This document shows, in pieces, positions 36,709-45,296 of a DNA stretch of 64,000 bases; position 1 is the stretch's first letter, and the number at the start of each line of letters is the position of its first letter. A program made the translations under genes and the position numbers. The DNA lies in NCBI RefSeq assembly GCF_003426815.1, contig NZ_QKYK01000011.1, forward strand, positions 1-64,000, written 5' to 3'. The DNA comes from Desertimonas flava. GTDB lineage: Bacteria; Actinomycetota; Acidimicrobiia; Acidimicrobiales; Ilumatobacteraceae. The notes beneath the pieces are model-generated. The model saw nothing but the letters and a program-made list of their open reading frames with translations, was not told where the DNA came from and made no database searches.

Positions 36709-37152
36709 TCAGGTCCAGTTGCTGATGGCGACCTGCTCCGGGTAGGGCTCGCCGGCGCCGGTCTCGGCATACTGCTTCAGGCTCAGCAGGAACGTCGCCC
36801 ACCGGGTGCTGCAGTGAGCCATGAACTCCACCGGCTCGCGCCATCCCTCGTGCTTGAAGAGGACGATCGTGTAGCCGTCGACCGAGGCGAGGTCGAAGCT
36901 GACGTGCGTGCCGATCCATTCGGCGGGTCCGTCGATCACCTCCCATTCCACCCGGGCGGCGGGGCGCCGGTCGAGCACCCGCATGTCGAAGCCGCCCGCT
37001 TCGCCGAAGCGGAACTTGATCGTGCCACCGGTGGCGGGATCACCGGTGGTGTCGTTGGTCCACCAGCCGGCGAGACCGTCGAGGGTGGTGAGGGCGTCGT
37101 ACACCGTGTCCGGTGTCGTCGTCGTGCCGATGCGGTGGATGATGTCAGCCAT
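36709..37152 (-). CDS. SRPBCC/AHSA1 family protein
   Basis: This 147-residue START-like domain protein has the AHSA1 pattern TPDTVYDALTTLDGLAGWWT and GWREPVEFMAHCSTRWATFL. It is co-transcribed with the ArsR-type regulator upstream, its start lying inside the regulator's end (8-bp overlap). Such pairs are common in actinobacteria, and the ligand is unknown. Confidence 0.8.
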   Translation of the reverse strand: MADIIHRIGTTTTPDTVYDALTTLDGLAGWWTNDTTGDPATGGTIKFRFGEAGGFDMRVLDRRPAARVEWEVIDGPAEWIGTHVSFDLASVDGYTIVLFKHEGWREPVEFMAHCSTRWATFLLSLKQYAETGAGEPYPEQVAISNWT

Positions 37153-37504
37153 TTTCCTTCTCCTTGTCGTTGTCTTTTTGTGAACGTTCGATCGTCTCGG
37201 CGATCGTCTTGATGCGCTGCAGTCGGGCGTCCCAGATGGTGCCGACGGCAGAGAGTTGGGCGACGGCCCGGGCGAGCTGGGTCTCGTCCACCTGGAAGCG
37301 CCGCTCGCGACCGTGGGGCTCGGCGTGGACCAGTCCGGTCCGGGCGAGCACGTCGAGGTGCTTGGCCACCGCCTGGCGGGTCACCGGCAGGTGCTCACTG
37401 AGACTGGTGGCCGTGCCCGAGCCGTCGCGCAGCAGCTGATCGAGCATGCGGCGCCGCGTGGGATCGCCGACGGCCGACCACAGGTCGTCGTCGATGACGA
37501 TCAT
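37145..37504 (-). CDS. ArsR-family winged-helix regulator
   Basis: This 119-residue protein has the helix-turn-helix core DPTRRRMLDQLL, LSEHLPVTRQAVAKHLDVL and a basic wing (PHGRERRFQVD). No metal-binding ELCVCDL box is present, so it belongs to the AHSA1-associated, non-metal group. It sits between two SRPBCC genes; the upstream stop and its start share one base (TGATG). It is the obvious candidate to bind the twin inverted repeats at 37982-38044. Confidence 0.85.
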   Translation of the reverse strand: MIVIDDDLWSAVGDPTRRRMLDQLLRDGSGTATSLSEHLPVTRQAVAKHLDVLARTGLVHAEPHGRERRFQVDETQLARAVAQLSAVGTIWDARLQRIKTIAETIERSQKDNDKEKENG

Positions 37505-37968
37505 CACCGGGTCGACACCTGACGCAGGGCGACCTCGGCGATGCGCGGGACGTAGAAGTCCCAGCCGCTGACGTGGTCGCGGTAGATCTCCTCGAGCTTG
37601 GCGATCTCCCAGCCGCGCTCGCGAAAACCCGACTCGACCATCCGCAGCGTCGTGCCGTCGGCGGTCGGCGTCAGGTCGAACGTGACGAGCATCGAGTTCG
37701 TCGCGGTCGCCGACTCGCCGGGCTCGTGCGTCCAGCGGAACGAGAAGTGCTCGTACGGCCGGGCGTCGACGACGGTGATCGGCACGACGTCGACCCGACC
37801 CGAGGCCTCGTCGCGCCAGGTCAGCTCGCTCGAGGAGCCGGCCACCGGTTCGATGTCGGTGTCGGCGCTCCACCAGTCACGGATGTGCTCGGGGCGGCTG
37901 ACGACGTCGAACACCACCTCAGGCGAGGCGGCGATGTGGATCTCCCGTTCGATCGTTCCGTACTCCAT
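37504..37968 (-). CDS. SRPBCC/AHSA1 family protein
   Basis: This 154-residue START-like protein has HIAASPEVVFDVVSRPEHIR, DWWSADTDIEPV and a C-terminal amphipathic helix (GWEIAKLEEIYRDHVSGWDF). It is the first gene of a three-gene unit (SRPBCC-ArsR-SRPBCC), with AAGGAG before its ATG and a well-formed regulated promoter upstream. Confidence 0.82.
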   Translation of the reverse strand: MEYGTIEREIHIAASPEVVFDVVSRPEHIRDWWSADTDIEPVAGSSSELTWRDEASGRVDVVPITVVDARPYEHFSFRWTHEPGESATATNSMLVTFDLTPTADGTTLRMVESGFRERGWEIAKLEEIYRDHVSGWDFYVPRIAEVALRQVSTR

Positions 37969-37981
37969 GGCGATGCTCCTT

Positions 37982-38044
37982 GTGCAACTATCGGTTGCAC
38001 GTCACCATAGAGCAGGTTCAGCCAACGCGCAACCTTTTGTTGCG
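37982..38044 (-). promoter_or_regulatory. Promoter with twin operators for the SRPBCC-ArsR operon
   Basis: On the minus strand TTGCGC (38027-38032) and TATGGT (38004-38009) are 17 bp apart. An inverted repeat GTGCAAC-N5-GTTGCAC (37982-38000) covers the expected transcription start, and a second, CGCAAC-N5-GTTGCG (38028-38044), overlaps the -35. Both share GCAAC-N5-GTTGC, with centres 45 bp apart. Confidence 0.75.
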
Positions 38045-38105
38045 TGGTGGTGCCAGCACCAGCAGAAGGGGCGCCCTTGACCCCCGCCCGGCGATCGCCG
38101 AGTCT
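38041..38105 (+). promoter_or_regulatory. Island promoter signature, copy E (LLM gene)
   Basis: A 36-bp upstream block (38041-38076) with CCAGCACCAGCAGAAG is followed by TTGACC (38077-38082), 17 bp, and GAGTCT (38100-38105). It aligns without gaps to four other copies in the island. It drives the LLM oxidoreductase gene, whose ATG is 21 bases after the -10-like hexamer. Confidence 0.65.
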
Positions 38106-38126
38106 GGCTCTGATGAGGACGACCCC

Positions 38127-38966
38127 ATGATGGACTTCGGCCTGGTGACCGGTCTCACCGACCTCGCGCCGCGACCGGGCGAGCTCGCCGCCGAGGCCGA
38201 GGCGCGCGGCTACACCACGCTGTTCCTCGCCGATCACACCCACATCCCGTCGTCGACGCCGTACAACCCGCGCGTCGGCGACCTGCCCACCGACTTCTCA
38301 CGGCTGCTCGACCCCTTCTGCGCGTTGACCGAGGCGGCCGCGGCGACCACGTCGATCCGGCTCGGCACCGGCATCTGCCTCGTCGCCCAGCGCGACCCGA
38401 TCGTCCTCGCCAAGCAGGTCGCGACGATCGACTACCTCTCGGGCGGACGGTTCATCTTCGGCGTCGGCTACGGCTGGAACGAGGCCGAGATGCGCCAGCA
38501 CGGCGTCGAGCCCAGGCATCGCCGGCGGATACTCCGCGAGAAGGTCCTCGCCATGAAGGAGATCTGGACGAACGACGAGGCGTCGTTCCACGGCGAGTTC
38601 GTGCACATCGAGCCGTTCTCGTCGTGGCCCAAGCCGGTGCAGCGGCCGCACCCGCCGATCTGGCTCGGCGGCAGCGGTCCCACGGCCTTCGCCCACATCG
38701 CCGAGTTCGCCGACGGCTGGTTCCCGCCCGCGGGCGGCGTCACCAAGCATCGCGAGCAACTCGAGAAGGCGCTCGCCGAACACGGTAGGGACGTCGGCTC
38801 CGTGACGTTCGCCGTCAACGGTCCGCGCCCGTCGGTCGAGGCGTTCCGGCACTACGAGGCGCACGGCGCCACACACGTCACCTTGATGGTGCCCGCCGAG
38901 CGCGACGAGGCGTTCCGCGAGCTCGACCGTCTCGACGAGATCGTCGCCGCCTACCGCGCCGGCTGA
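38127..38966 (+). CDS. LLM-class, probably F420-dependent oxidoreductase
   Basis: This 279-residue TIM-barrel flavin/F420 enzyme has TTLFLADHTHIPSS near the N-terminus, TGICLVAQRDPIVLAKQVAT, SGGRFIFGVGYGWNEAEM and PPIWLGGSGP, the order seen in mycobacterial F420-dependent LLM proteins. The ATG at 38127 follows GAGGA. The substrate is unknown, but the gene carries the same promoter signature as the catabolic operons and probably contributes a redox step to the same pathway. Confidence 0.85.
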   Translation: MMDFGLVTGLTDLAPRPGELAAEAEARGYTTLFLADHTHIPSSTPYNPRVGDLPTDFSRLLDPFCALTEAAAATTSIRLGTGICLVAQRDPIVLAKQVATIDYLSGGRFIFGVGYGWNEAEMRQHGVEPRHRRRILREKVLAMKEIWTNDEASFHGEFVHIEPFSSWPKPVQRPHPPIWLGGSGPTAFAHIAEFADGWFPPAGGVTKHREQLEKALAEHGRDVGSVTFAVNGPRPSVEAFRHYEAHGATHVTLMVPAERDEAFRELDRLDEIVAAYRAG

Positions 38967-38969
38967 CAG

Positions 38970-39002
38970 CTTCCGAGATAGTGCCAGGCACTATCTCGGA
39001 AG
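38970..39002. terminator. Perfect 16-bp inverted repeat with one-base centre
   Basis: CTTCCGAGATAGTGCC (38970-38985) and GGCACTATCTCGGAAG (38987-39002) flank a single A. It lies between the LLM gene and the convergent MaoC-type gene, whose stop codon is inside the right arm. It is a probable bidirectional terminator. Confidence 0.75.
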
Positions 39003-40205
39003 GCGGCGGTCGGAGGGGCGGATGTCGCTGCCGCGAGTGGGGAGAGCGACGACCGCGCTGCCGGGCATGACGTCGTCGCCTCGGCGGTTGCGCGCGGTTG
39101 TCTCGATGCGGACGCACGCCTCGCCGTCGTCGTCGACGAACTTCTCGGTCACCGTGCCGGAGAGCTCGACGACGTCGCCGAGGTGCACGAACGACCGCAG
39201 CTCGGACGCCGCCTGCACCACCCAGCCGTCGTCGCCCATCCAGTCGGTCAGCAGGTGGATCTGCCAGCACTGCCGCTGGAACCCCACGTCGTACTGCGTC
39301 GCCACGCCCATCGCCCGCGCCGCCTGGCTGTTGTAGTGCACGGCGTAGATCGGCTCGAGGGCGCCGGTCTCGGGATCGCGGAAGCTCCACGCCGGGTGCC
39401 GGCGGTACTCCAGGAGGGCGGCACGGTGGGCGGCGAACCGCGGGATCGGCGTGCCGCCCCCGACGATGTAGGCGATCTCGTCGGTCAGACCGATCGGACC
39501 CTTGACGATCGGGTCGAGCCGGTCGCCCACCGCGACGTCGTCCCACCACCGCACGTCGGCGCCGCGGGGTCGCTCGGCCAGGACGCGTTCCTCCAGGGCC
39601 GCGAGCTCCTCCTGACTCCAACCCGGCGAGACCTCACCTCGCTTCCCCTCGGACGACGACACCGGCTCCTTCGGTCGCACGTGACCGCGCTCGAAATGCA
39701 CCACGTCCCAACGGTTCTCGGCCACGAGCGTGCCGTGCTGGTTCGTGTAGCGAGTGGTGAAGTGGTCGACGACGACCTGGCGGGCGAACCGGCTCGGTCG
39801 CGGGCCGCTGAAGCCGTCGTAGCGGCACGTCGCCTCGATGCGATCGCCGAGCCGCACCGGGACGTGGAACCGGAAGTCGCTGGCCGAGTGGAACGCGCCG
39901 AGCCCCTCCCACCCGAACTGGATGGCGGCGAACACCGACACGACCCACGAGGGCGGGGCGACGCAGCAGCCGTAGCGGGTGCCGGCTGCGTAGGTGGCGT
40001 CGGTCCACAACGGGTTGGTGTCGCCGATGCCGGCGGCGAACTTGGCGACGGCGAGACGCGTCGCCTCCTCGTTGTGCACCGAGTGGTCGATGCGCAGCTC
40101 CACCCCGATGCGGGCGGTCATCGCCTCGATCATCTCTGGCGTGATCTCGGCCGTGGCCATCCTCACGTCGCGCCGCTCGCCCACCGCGTCGCCAGCACCC
40201 GTCAT
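38991..40205 (-). CDS. MaoC-type double hot-dog acyl dehydratase
   Basis: This 404-residue protein has two hot-dog halves. The N-terminal half resembles the FAS1-like dehydratase domain (DTNPLWTDATYAAGTRYGC, APPSWVVSVF). The C-terminal half carries PIYAVHYNSQAARAMG and LRSFVHLGDVVELSGTVTEK. It would hydrate or dehydrate an enoyl-CoA. The first ATG (40205) overlaps the ligase stop as ATGA. It is the last gene of a seven-gene minus-strand operon starting at the Rieske gene at 46275. Confidence 0.8.
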   Translation of the reverse strand: MTGAGDAVGERRDVRMATAEITPEMIEAMTARIGVELRIDHSVHNEEATRLAVAKFAAGIGDTNPLWTDATYAAGTRYGCCVAPPSWVVSVFAAIQFGWEGLGAFHSASDFRFHVPVRLGDRIEATCRYDGFSGPRPSRFARQVVVDHFTTRYTNQHGTLVAENRWDVVHFERGHVRPKEPVSSSEGKRGEVSPGWSQEELAALEERVLAERPRGADVRWWDDVAVGDRLDPIVKGPIGLTDEIAYIVGGGTPIPRFAAHRAALLEYRRHPAWSFRDPETGALEPIYAVHYNSQAARAMGVATQYDVGFQRQCWQIHLLTDWMGDDGWVVQAASELRSFVHLGDVVELSGTVTEKFVDDDGEACVRIETTARNRRGDDVMPGSAVVALPTRGSDIRPSDRRLPR

Positions 40206-41836
40206 GTCGCGCTCTGCGTCTCGAGCTCGGCGACCGGCCATTCACGGACGAGCCGGAGCTTGTCGACCTTGCCCACGCTGTTGAGCGGAAGGCCGTCGTG
40301 GCGGATGCACCACCGGGTCGGACGCTCGAAGTAGGCGAGGTGCTGCTTGGCGTGGGCACGCAGCCGCTCGGTGAGGTCATCGGAGCCCGGCGCGACGAAG
40401 ACGGCCGCGGCCACCTCCTCGCCGAGGTCCTCGTGAGGGAGTCCGAGCACGGCCACCTCGAGCACGCCGGGGCACGATCCGAGGACGCGTTCGACGTGGG
40501 CGGCGGCGACGTTCTCACCGCCCCGGATGATTAGATCCTTCGAGCGCCCGGTGAGGAAGAGCCGCCCGTCGTCGTCGAGCCGACCGAGGTCACCGGTGTG
40601 CAGCCAACCGTCGGCGTCGATCACGCCGTCGCCGGTCGTCCCGAGGTAGCCGGTCATCTGCGTGGGCGTGCGGGCGACGATCTCGCCGATGCCCGCCTCG
40701 TCGGGCCGGTCGATGCGGAGCTCCACGAGCGGCATCGGTTGGCCCACCAGGCCGGGCTGCGACGCCGAGTCGTCGCGCGACGAGGTGGAGGTGAGCGTGC
40801 CGCCGGCTTCCGTCAGTCCGTACACCTGGGAGACGTGGCGGGAGGCGTTCGGGAAGGCCTGCTGCATGCGTTCCAGCAGGCCCGCCGGCAGCGCCGAGCC
40901 GCCGACGGCGAGCGAGCGCACGCTCGACACATCGCGGTCCGGCAGCGATGGATGGTCGAGCACGCGCTGCAACATCGTGGGCACGGCCGGCCATCGCTCG
41001 ACCCGGCGTGACTCGATGACGTCGAGCACCTCACCGGCGTCGAATCGACCGCGGAGGAAGACGAGCGTGCGCCCGAACAGCAGCGCCTGCAACAGGGCGT
41101 AGATGCCGCCGATGTGGAACAGCGGCCCGGTCGACAGCATCACGTCGGGCGGCGCGGACCCGGGCTCGTAGGGGAGGCGGCGGGTCACGTAGAGCGTGGA
41201 GTGCAGCGCGGCGATCAAGGCCCGATGGGAGAGGATGGCACCCTTTGCCTTGCCGGTGGTGCCCGACGTGAACAGCACGACGGCCGGGTCGGACTCGTCC
41301 GGCCCGCCGGCCACCACGGCCGGTGGGGTCGACGGCGCCGGCGAGGCGTCGCCGTCGCCGTCGCCGTCGCCAGCCAGCAGTGACGACCACTCGATGACGG
41401 GGGCGTCGTGCGATGCGCGAGCGGCGAGCCGGGCGGCGATGGCCGCGTCGGCCACGATCACGTCGGGCGTCGACACGGCGAGGGCGTGGGCGAGTTCGTC
41501 GTCGCTCCACCAGGCGTTCCCGAGGGTGACCACGCCTCCGGCCGCGACGATGGCCCAGAAGCCCACCACCCACTCCGGGGCCCCGTGGCCGACGAGCATC
41601 ACCCGGCCACCGCCCCGCAGCCCCGACGCACGCAACGTGGCCGCGACGCGGTGCGCGCCGTCGACGACCTCGGCGAACGTGAGCTCGCGATCGCCCTGGA
41701 CGAGATGCACGCGATCGCCCCACGCCTCGCCGTCGGTGAGCACGGCGGACAGATGGCGCGGTCGGGGGTGGAAGAGCCGCAACGGGACGCCGCCGGCGAT
41801 CTCCACACCGATCTCGGTCCCCCACGGGCCGGTCAT
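40202..41836 (-). CDS. Acyl-CoA synthetase (AMP-forming)
   Basis: This 544-residue ANL-family ligase activates a carboxylic acid to its CoA thioester through an acyl-AMP. The ATP-loop LFTSGTTGKAKGAI, YGLTEAGG, the hinge region TGDLGRLDDDGRLF and GRSKDLIIRGGENV, and the C-terminal lysine in LNSVGKVDKLRL are all present. It contains a GDGDGDGD acidic run of unclear use. The acid cannot be predicted. ATG 41836 overlaps the VOC stop. Confidence 0.88.
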   Translation of the reverse strand: MTGPWGTEIGVEIAGGVPLRLFHPRPRHLSAVLTDGEAWGDRVHLVQGDRELTFAEVVDGAHRVAATLRASGLRGGGRVMLVGHGAPEWVVGFWAIVAAGGVVTLGNAWWSDDELAHALAVSTPDVIVADAAIAARLAARASHDAPVIEWSSLLAGDGDGDGDASPAPSTPPAVVAGGPDESDPAVVLFTSGTTGKAKGAILSHRALIAALHSTLYVTRRLPYEPGSAPPDVMLSTGPLFHIGGIYALLQALLFGRTLVFLRGRFDAGEVLDVIESRRVERWPAVPTMLQRVLDHPSLPDRDVSSVRSLAVGGSALPAGLLERMQQAFPNASRHVSQVYGLTEAGGTLTSTSSRDDSASQPGLVGQPMPLVELRIDRPDEAGIGEIVARTPTQMTGYLGTTGDGVIDADGWLHTGDLGRLDDDGRLFLTGRSKDLIIRGGENVAAAHVERVLGSCPGVLEVAVLGLPHEDLGEEVAAAVFVAPGSDDLTERLRAHAKQHLAYFERPTRWCIRHDGLPLNSVGKVDKLRLVREWPVAELETQSAT

Positions 41837-42312
41837 CGCACGTCTCCCAACACCGCGGCCTGCCCGGCCGGGTACTCGACGAGCTCGATGCGCACGCCGT
41901 CGGGATCGGCGCACATCTGGAAGCGTGCGGTCAGCTCGGGCCGGTCGAACTCGGCGCGCTGGGACGGCACGATGGTCCCACCGTGCTCGACGATCCCCGC
42001 CGCGGCGGCGTCGAGATCGTCGACCCACAGGGCGAGGTGCGTGAAGCCGAGCTGGTTGAGGGGTGCCGCTGCCGGTGGCGGCACGTGGCCCGACTCGGGG
42101 TGGATCAGCTCGATCGACATGCCGTCGCGGCGGAGGATCGTCATCGTCATCTTCACGTCGTCCACACCGGTCAGCCGGCTCATGGTGTCGCCCTGGATGA
42201 ACGTGGAGTGGACGACCTCGAAGCCCAGCCCGTCGCAGTAGAACCTCATCGACCGGTCACGGTCGGCGACGCAGATGCCGACGTGGCCGATGGCCTTGAT
42301 CGCGATCGTCAT
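41833..42312 (-). CDS. VOC (glyoxalase/dioxygenase-like) family protein
   Basis: This 159-residue vicinal-oxygen-chelate fold protein has GHVGICVADRDRSMRFYCDG and FTHLALWVDDLDAAAAGIVE, with PDGVRIELVEYP supplying the typical C-terminal metal-ligand glutamate. It may be an extradiol-type enzyme or an epimerase. The length fits one VOC unit pair. It is coupled to both neighbours by ATGA overlaps within the ring-oxidation operon. Confidence 0.82.
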   Translation of the reverse strand: MTIAIKAIGHVGICVADRDRSMRFYCDGLGFEVVHSTFIQGDTMSRLTGVDDVKMTMTILRRDGMSIELIHPESGHVPPPAAAPLNQLGFTHLALWVDDLDAAAAGIVEHGGTIVPSQRAEFDRPELTARFQMCADPDGVRIELVEYPAGQAAVLGDVR

Positions 42313-42857
42313 CGGGATGTGAGCTCGGCGTCGTCGTCGGCGTGCCGGTAGACGACGTCCTCGGGGTACCGGAGGCCGCGGACGAACGTCGCGGTGGCCG
42401 CCCACTCGCTCGAGACAAGCCGCGAGGCGTAGTCGATCGTCGCCGTTCGCCGGGCGATCTTCCACTCACCGTCGCGGCGCTCCAGCCTGTCGATGTACCG
42501 GCCGTGGACGATCTCGACGTTCGGCTCGTCGCCGCCGGGTTGATGGCCCCTCGTGGCGAGCACGTACGTCTCGCTGTAGGCCACGTCGCCGTCGACCTCG
42601 ATGATCGACTGGCCCAGCTGGTGGTGGCGCTCGACCGTGCGGAACTCCTCGGGGTCGAACGTGTCGATCCAGTCGTGGCTCAGTCCGTGGAACGGCCCGT
42701 GCGACTCGATGGCGTCGGGGTGGAAGACGCTGCGCACCAGGTCGAGGTCGTAGCGGTCGATGCCGCGTGTGTAGCGGGCGAGCACGTCGCGGATGGCGTC
42801 CTTGTCCAGCAGCACCTGGATGCGCGGGTCGGGCTGGGCTGTGCTGACGTCGTTCAT
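42309..42857 (-). CDS. SnoaL-like/NTF2-fold protein
   Basis: This 182-residue protein has an NTF2-like fold (DKDAIRDVLARYTRGIDRYD, VHGRYIDRLERRDGEWKIAR) of the SnoaL_4 type found in catabolic clusters as isomerases, hydratases or small hydroxylase partners. GAGGA precedes its ATG, and 25 bp separate it from the enoyl-CoA hydratase stop. Catalytic role unknown. Confidence 0.82.
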   Translation of the reverse strand: MNDVSTAQPDPRIQVLLDKDAIRDVLARYTRGIDRYDLDLVRSVFHPDAIESHGPFHGLSHDWIDTFDPEEFRTVERHHQLGQSIIEVDGDVAYSETYVLATRGHQPGGDEPNVEIVHGRYIDRLERRDGEWKIARRTATIDYASRLVSSEWAATATFVRGLRYPEDVVYRHADDDAELTSR

Positions 42858-42882
42858 GGTGGGTCCTCGTGTGGTGGTCGGA

Positions 42883-43683
42883 TCAGGAGGCCGTCGAGGG
42901 CAGGTACGGGCTCAGCGCCGCTTCGGTGTCGGGGTCGCCGAAGCTCAGGGTCTCGAACGCCAGACCGAGGTTGAACGCCGTCGTCATCCCGTGGGCGAGC
43001 CAACCGTTGACGGCCCGCTTGGTGAGCTGCACCGCAGCCGGGTTCAGCGCGCTCAGCCGCTCGGCCCATTCCATCGCCCGCTCGAACGAGGCGCCGTCGT
43101 CGACGACCTCGGTGACGAGGCCGCAGCGCTCGGCCTCCTCGGCGCCGAACCAGTCGCCGCTGAGCAGGTAGCGCTTGGCCCTGACGATGCCCATCGCCAA
43201 CGGGAGCGTCAGGACTCCCCCGTCGCCGGCAGCCATGCCGTGGCGCACGTGGCCGTCGGCGAACGTGGCGCTGCGTTCGGCCACGATGATGTCGCACAGC
43301 AGGGCGAGGGCCGCGCCGGCGCCCGAGCACTGCCCCTGCACAGCGACGACCACGGGCTTCTCGAGATCGATCTGGGCCTGGACGAGGTCGCGGGCCATCC
43401 GCTGCGTGCGCAGGCGCGCCCGGTGGTCACCGCGGACGGTCTCCTCGACGAGGCCGAGGTCGCCGCCGACGCAGAACGATCGTCCTGCGCCGCGCAGCAC
43501 GAGCACCCTGGTGTCGTCGTCCTCGGGGACCGTGCGCAACAGCTGGGTCAGCTCGTCGTGGTCGGCGCGGCGCAGGGCGTTGAGCTTGTCGGGCCGGTTC
43601 AGCGTTGCGACGAGAATGCCCGGCGCCGGCCGTTCGATGCCGAGATGCTCGAAGCCTTCGTACAGGACCCCAGGGCCGGTCAC
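42883..43683 (-). CDS. Enoyl-CoA hydratase/isomerase family protein
   Basis: This 266-residue crotonase-fold protein has the CoA-binding LNALRRADHDEL, oxyanion-hole stretches GRSFCVGGDLGL and VQGQCSGAGAALALLCDI, and FADGHVRHGMAAGDGG. The glutamates of classical hydratases are not clearly placed, so it may instead be an isomerase or ring-cleaving member. The GTG start overlaps the ligase stop as GTGA. Confidence 0.85.
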   Translation of the reverse strand: MTGPGVLYEGFEHLGIERPAPGILVATLNRPDKLNALRRADHDELTQLLRTVPEDDDTRVLVLRGAGRSFCVGGDLGLVEETVRGDHRARLRTQRMARDLVQAQIDLEKPVVVAVQGQCSGAGAALALLCDIIVAERSATFADGHVRHGMAAGDGGVLTLPLAMGIVRAKRYLLSGDWFGAEEAERCGLVTEVVDDGASFERAMEWAERLSALNPAAVQLTKRAVNGWLAHGMTTAFNLGLAFETLSFGDPDTEAALSPYLPSTAS

Positions 43684-45296
43684 CGTCGCACCTCGAAACC
43701 GGCGGCGACCCGGTCCCACGTCTCGGGCGTGACGCCCCGCTTGCGCAGCAGATGCTTCTGCACCTTGCCGCTCGGCGTGTGCGGGAGCTCGTCGACGAAC
43801 TCGATGTAGCGGGGAACCATGAAGTACGGCGCCGTGTCGTTGATGAACGCGGCCAGCTCCTCGGCGGTCAGCGCCGCGTCCGGGGCCCTGACCACGCAGA
43901 GCTTGAGCTCGTCCTCCTGCGCCAGCTCGTCGACCGGGACGCCGTGGGCGGCCACCTCGTACACACCGGCATGGGCGATGGCGGCGCGCTCGGCGTCGAA
44001 CGACGACAGGTTGCGTCCTTTGTGTCGCACGAAGTCGGCCTTGCGGTCGACGAAGAACACCTCGCCGTCCTCGTCGATGCGACCGAGGTCCCCGGTGTGG
44101 AGCCACAGGTTGCGGAACGTCTCCAGCGTCACGTCGGGCTGACGGAAGTAGCCGGAGAACGTGGTGAACGGGATGCGGGGACGGACGCAGATCTCACCGA
44201 CCTCGCCGACGGGCACCTCGCGGTCGGTGTCGTCGAGGATCTTCAGCTCGATGTCGTCACGCGGCCGGCCCGCCGATCCCGGCTTGAACGTGTCGAGGGC
44301 GCCGCTGATCACCGCCAGCGGCGTCTCGGTCTGGCCGAAGCCGGTCCACATCCCCTCGAGCCCGAAGCGCTCGATGAACGGGCCGCGCAGCTCGTGGGGC
44401 AGCGGCGCGCTCCCGCAGATGCGCAGCGGATTGTCGCGGTCGGCCGGCGACGCCGGGGCCTCCAGCAGATACACGAGCATCGCGCCGAGCACGAGCGCCT
44501 GGGTGGCGCCGTAGTAGCGGATCCGGTCCCAGAAGCCGCCGACGGAGAACGCCTTGTCGAGGGCGACGGGCAGACCGGCGTACAGGCCCTCCCAGATGCT
44601 CAGCCAGGCGGCGCCGTAGTACATCGGCATGTACGAGTAGTAGACATCGCCAGGACGGGCGTCCTTCATGGCCAGCCACGCCGGCACCTGGTTGGGGATG
44701 TACCCGTGGCTGAGCATCGCCCCCTTGGCGCGACCGGTCGTGCCCGACGTCCAGATGATCGTGGCCAGGTCGGCGTACTCGACGTCGACATTGGGCTCGT
44801 CGGTGCGACCGGAGTCGAGCTGGGCGAACGGCAGCCATTGGATGCCGCCCTCCTCGACCACCTCGGATCGCCCGAGCACGACCGCCCGCTTGAGCGAGTT
44901 GCCGCCGTCGGCCCCCAGCCCCAACACCCGGTCGACGAACCGGTCGTCGACGACGAGCAGGCTGGCGTCGCTGCCCTCGATCGCCTGACCGAGCCAGTGC
45001 CCGAAGTACGACGTGTTGATCGGCGACCAGACGGCACCGATCTTGTTGGCGGCCAGAGCGACGAGGACGAACTCCAACGAGTTCTCCATCAGGACGCTGA
45101 TCCGGTCGCCCTTGCCGACGCCCAGCTCGGTCAGGCCGAAGGCGATCGAGTTCACCGTGGTGTTGACGTCGTCGAACGTGAGGGTGCGCTCGTCCATGCG
45201 CAGATAGGTGTCGTCGCCGGCGACGGCGGCCTGGTCACGCAGGACGGTGCCGAGCACCTCCGACGAGAGGGCGAGTCGGTCAGTCCGTTGCGGCAC
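43680..45296 (-). CDS. Acyl-CoA synthetase (AMP-forming)
   Basis: This 538-residue ANL ligase has IIWTSGTTGRAKGAML, GFGQTETPL, LHTGDLGRIDEDGEVFFVDR and PSGKVQKHLLRKRG. It resembles CaiC/FadD-like ligases used for large acids. GTG 45296 follows AAGGAG by 7 bases and overlaps the Rieske gene by 17 bp. It is one of three ligases in the island; the three share only general family motifs, so they probably act on different intermediates. Confidence 0.87.
   Translation of the reverse strand: MPQRTDRLALSSEVLGTVLRDQAAVAGDDTYLRMDERTLTFDDVNTTVNSIAFGLTELGVGKGDRISVLMENSLEFVLVALAANKIGAVWSPINTSYFGHWLGQAIEGSDASLLVVDDRFVDRVLGLGADGGNSLKRAVVLGRSEVVEEGGIQWLPFAQLDSGRTDEPNVDVEYADLATIIWTSGTTGRAKGAMLSHGYIPNQVPAWLAMKDARPGDVYYSYMPMYYGAAWLSIWEGLYAGLPVALDKAFSVGGFWDRIRYYGATQALVLGAMLVYLLEAPASPADRDNPLRICGSAPLPHELRGPFIERFGLEGMWTGFGQTETPLAVISGALDTFKPGSAGRPRDDIELKILDDTDREVPVGEVGEICVRPRIPFTTFSGYFRQPDVTLETFRNLWLHTGDLGRIDEDGEVFFVDRKADFVRHKGRNLSSFDAERAAIAHAGVYEVAAHGVPVDELAQEDELKLCVVRAPDAALTAEELAAFINDTAPYFMVPRYIEFVDELPHTPSGKVQKHLLRKRGVTPETWDRVAAGFEVRR

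Noticed and set aside
37980-38126. LLM gene starting at 37980
   Set aside because: That extension would translate the ArsR operon promoter and the island signature; ATG 38127 has a GAGGA site and the family start.
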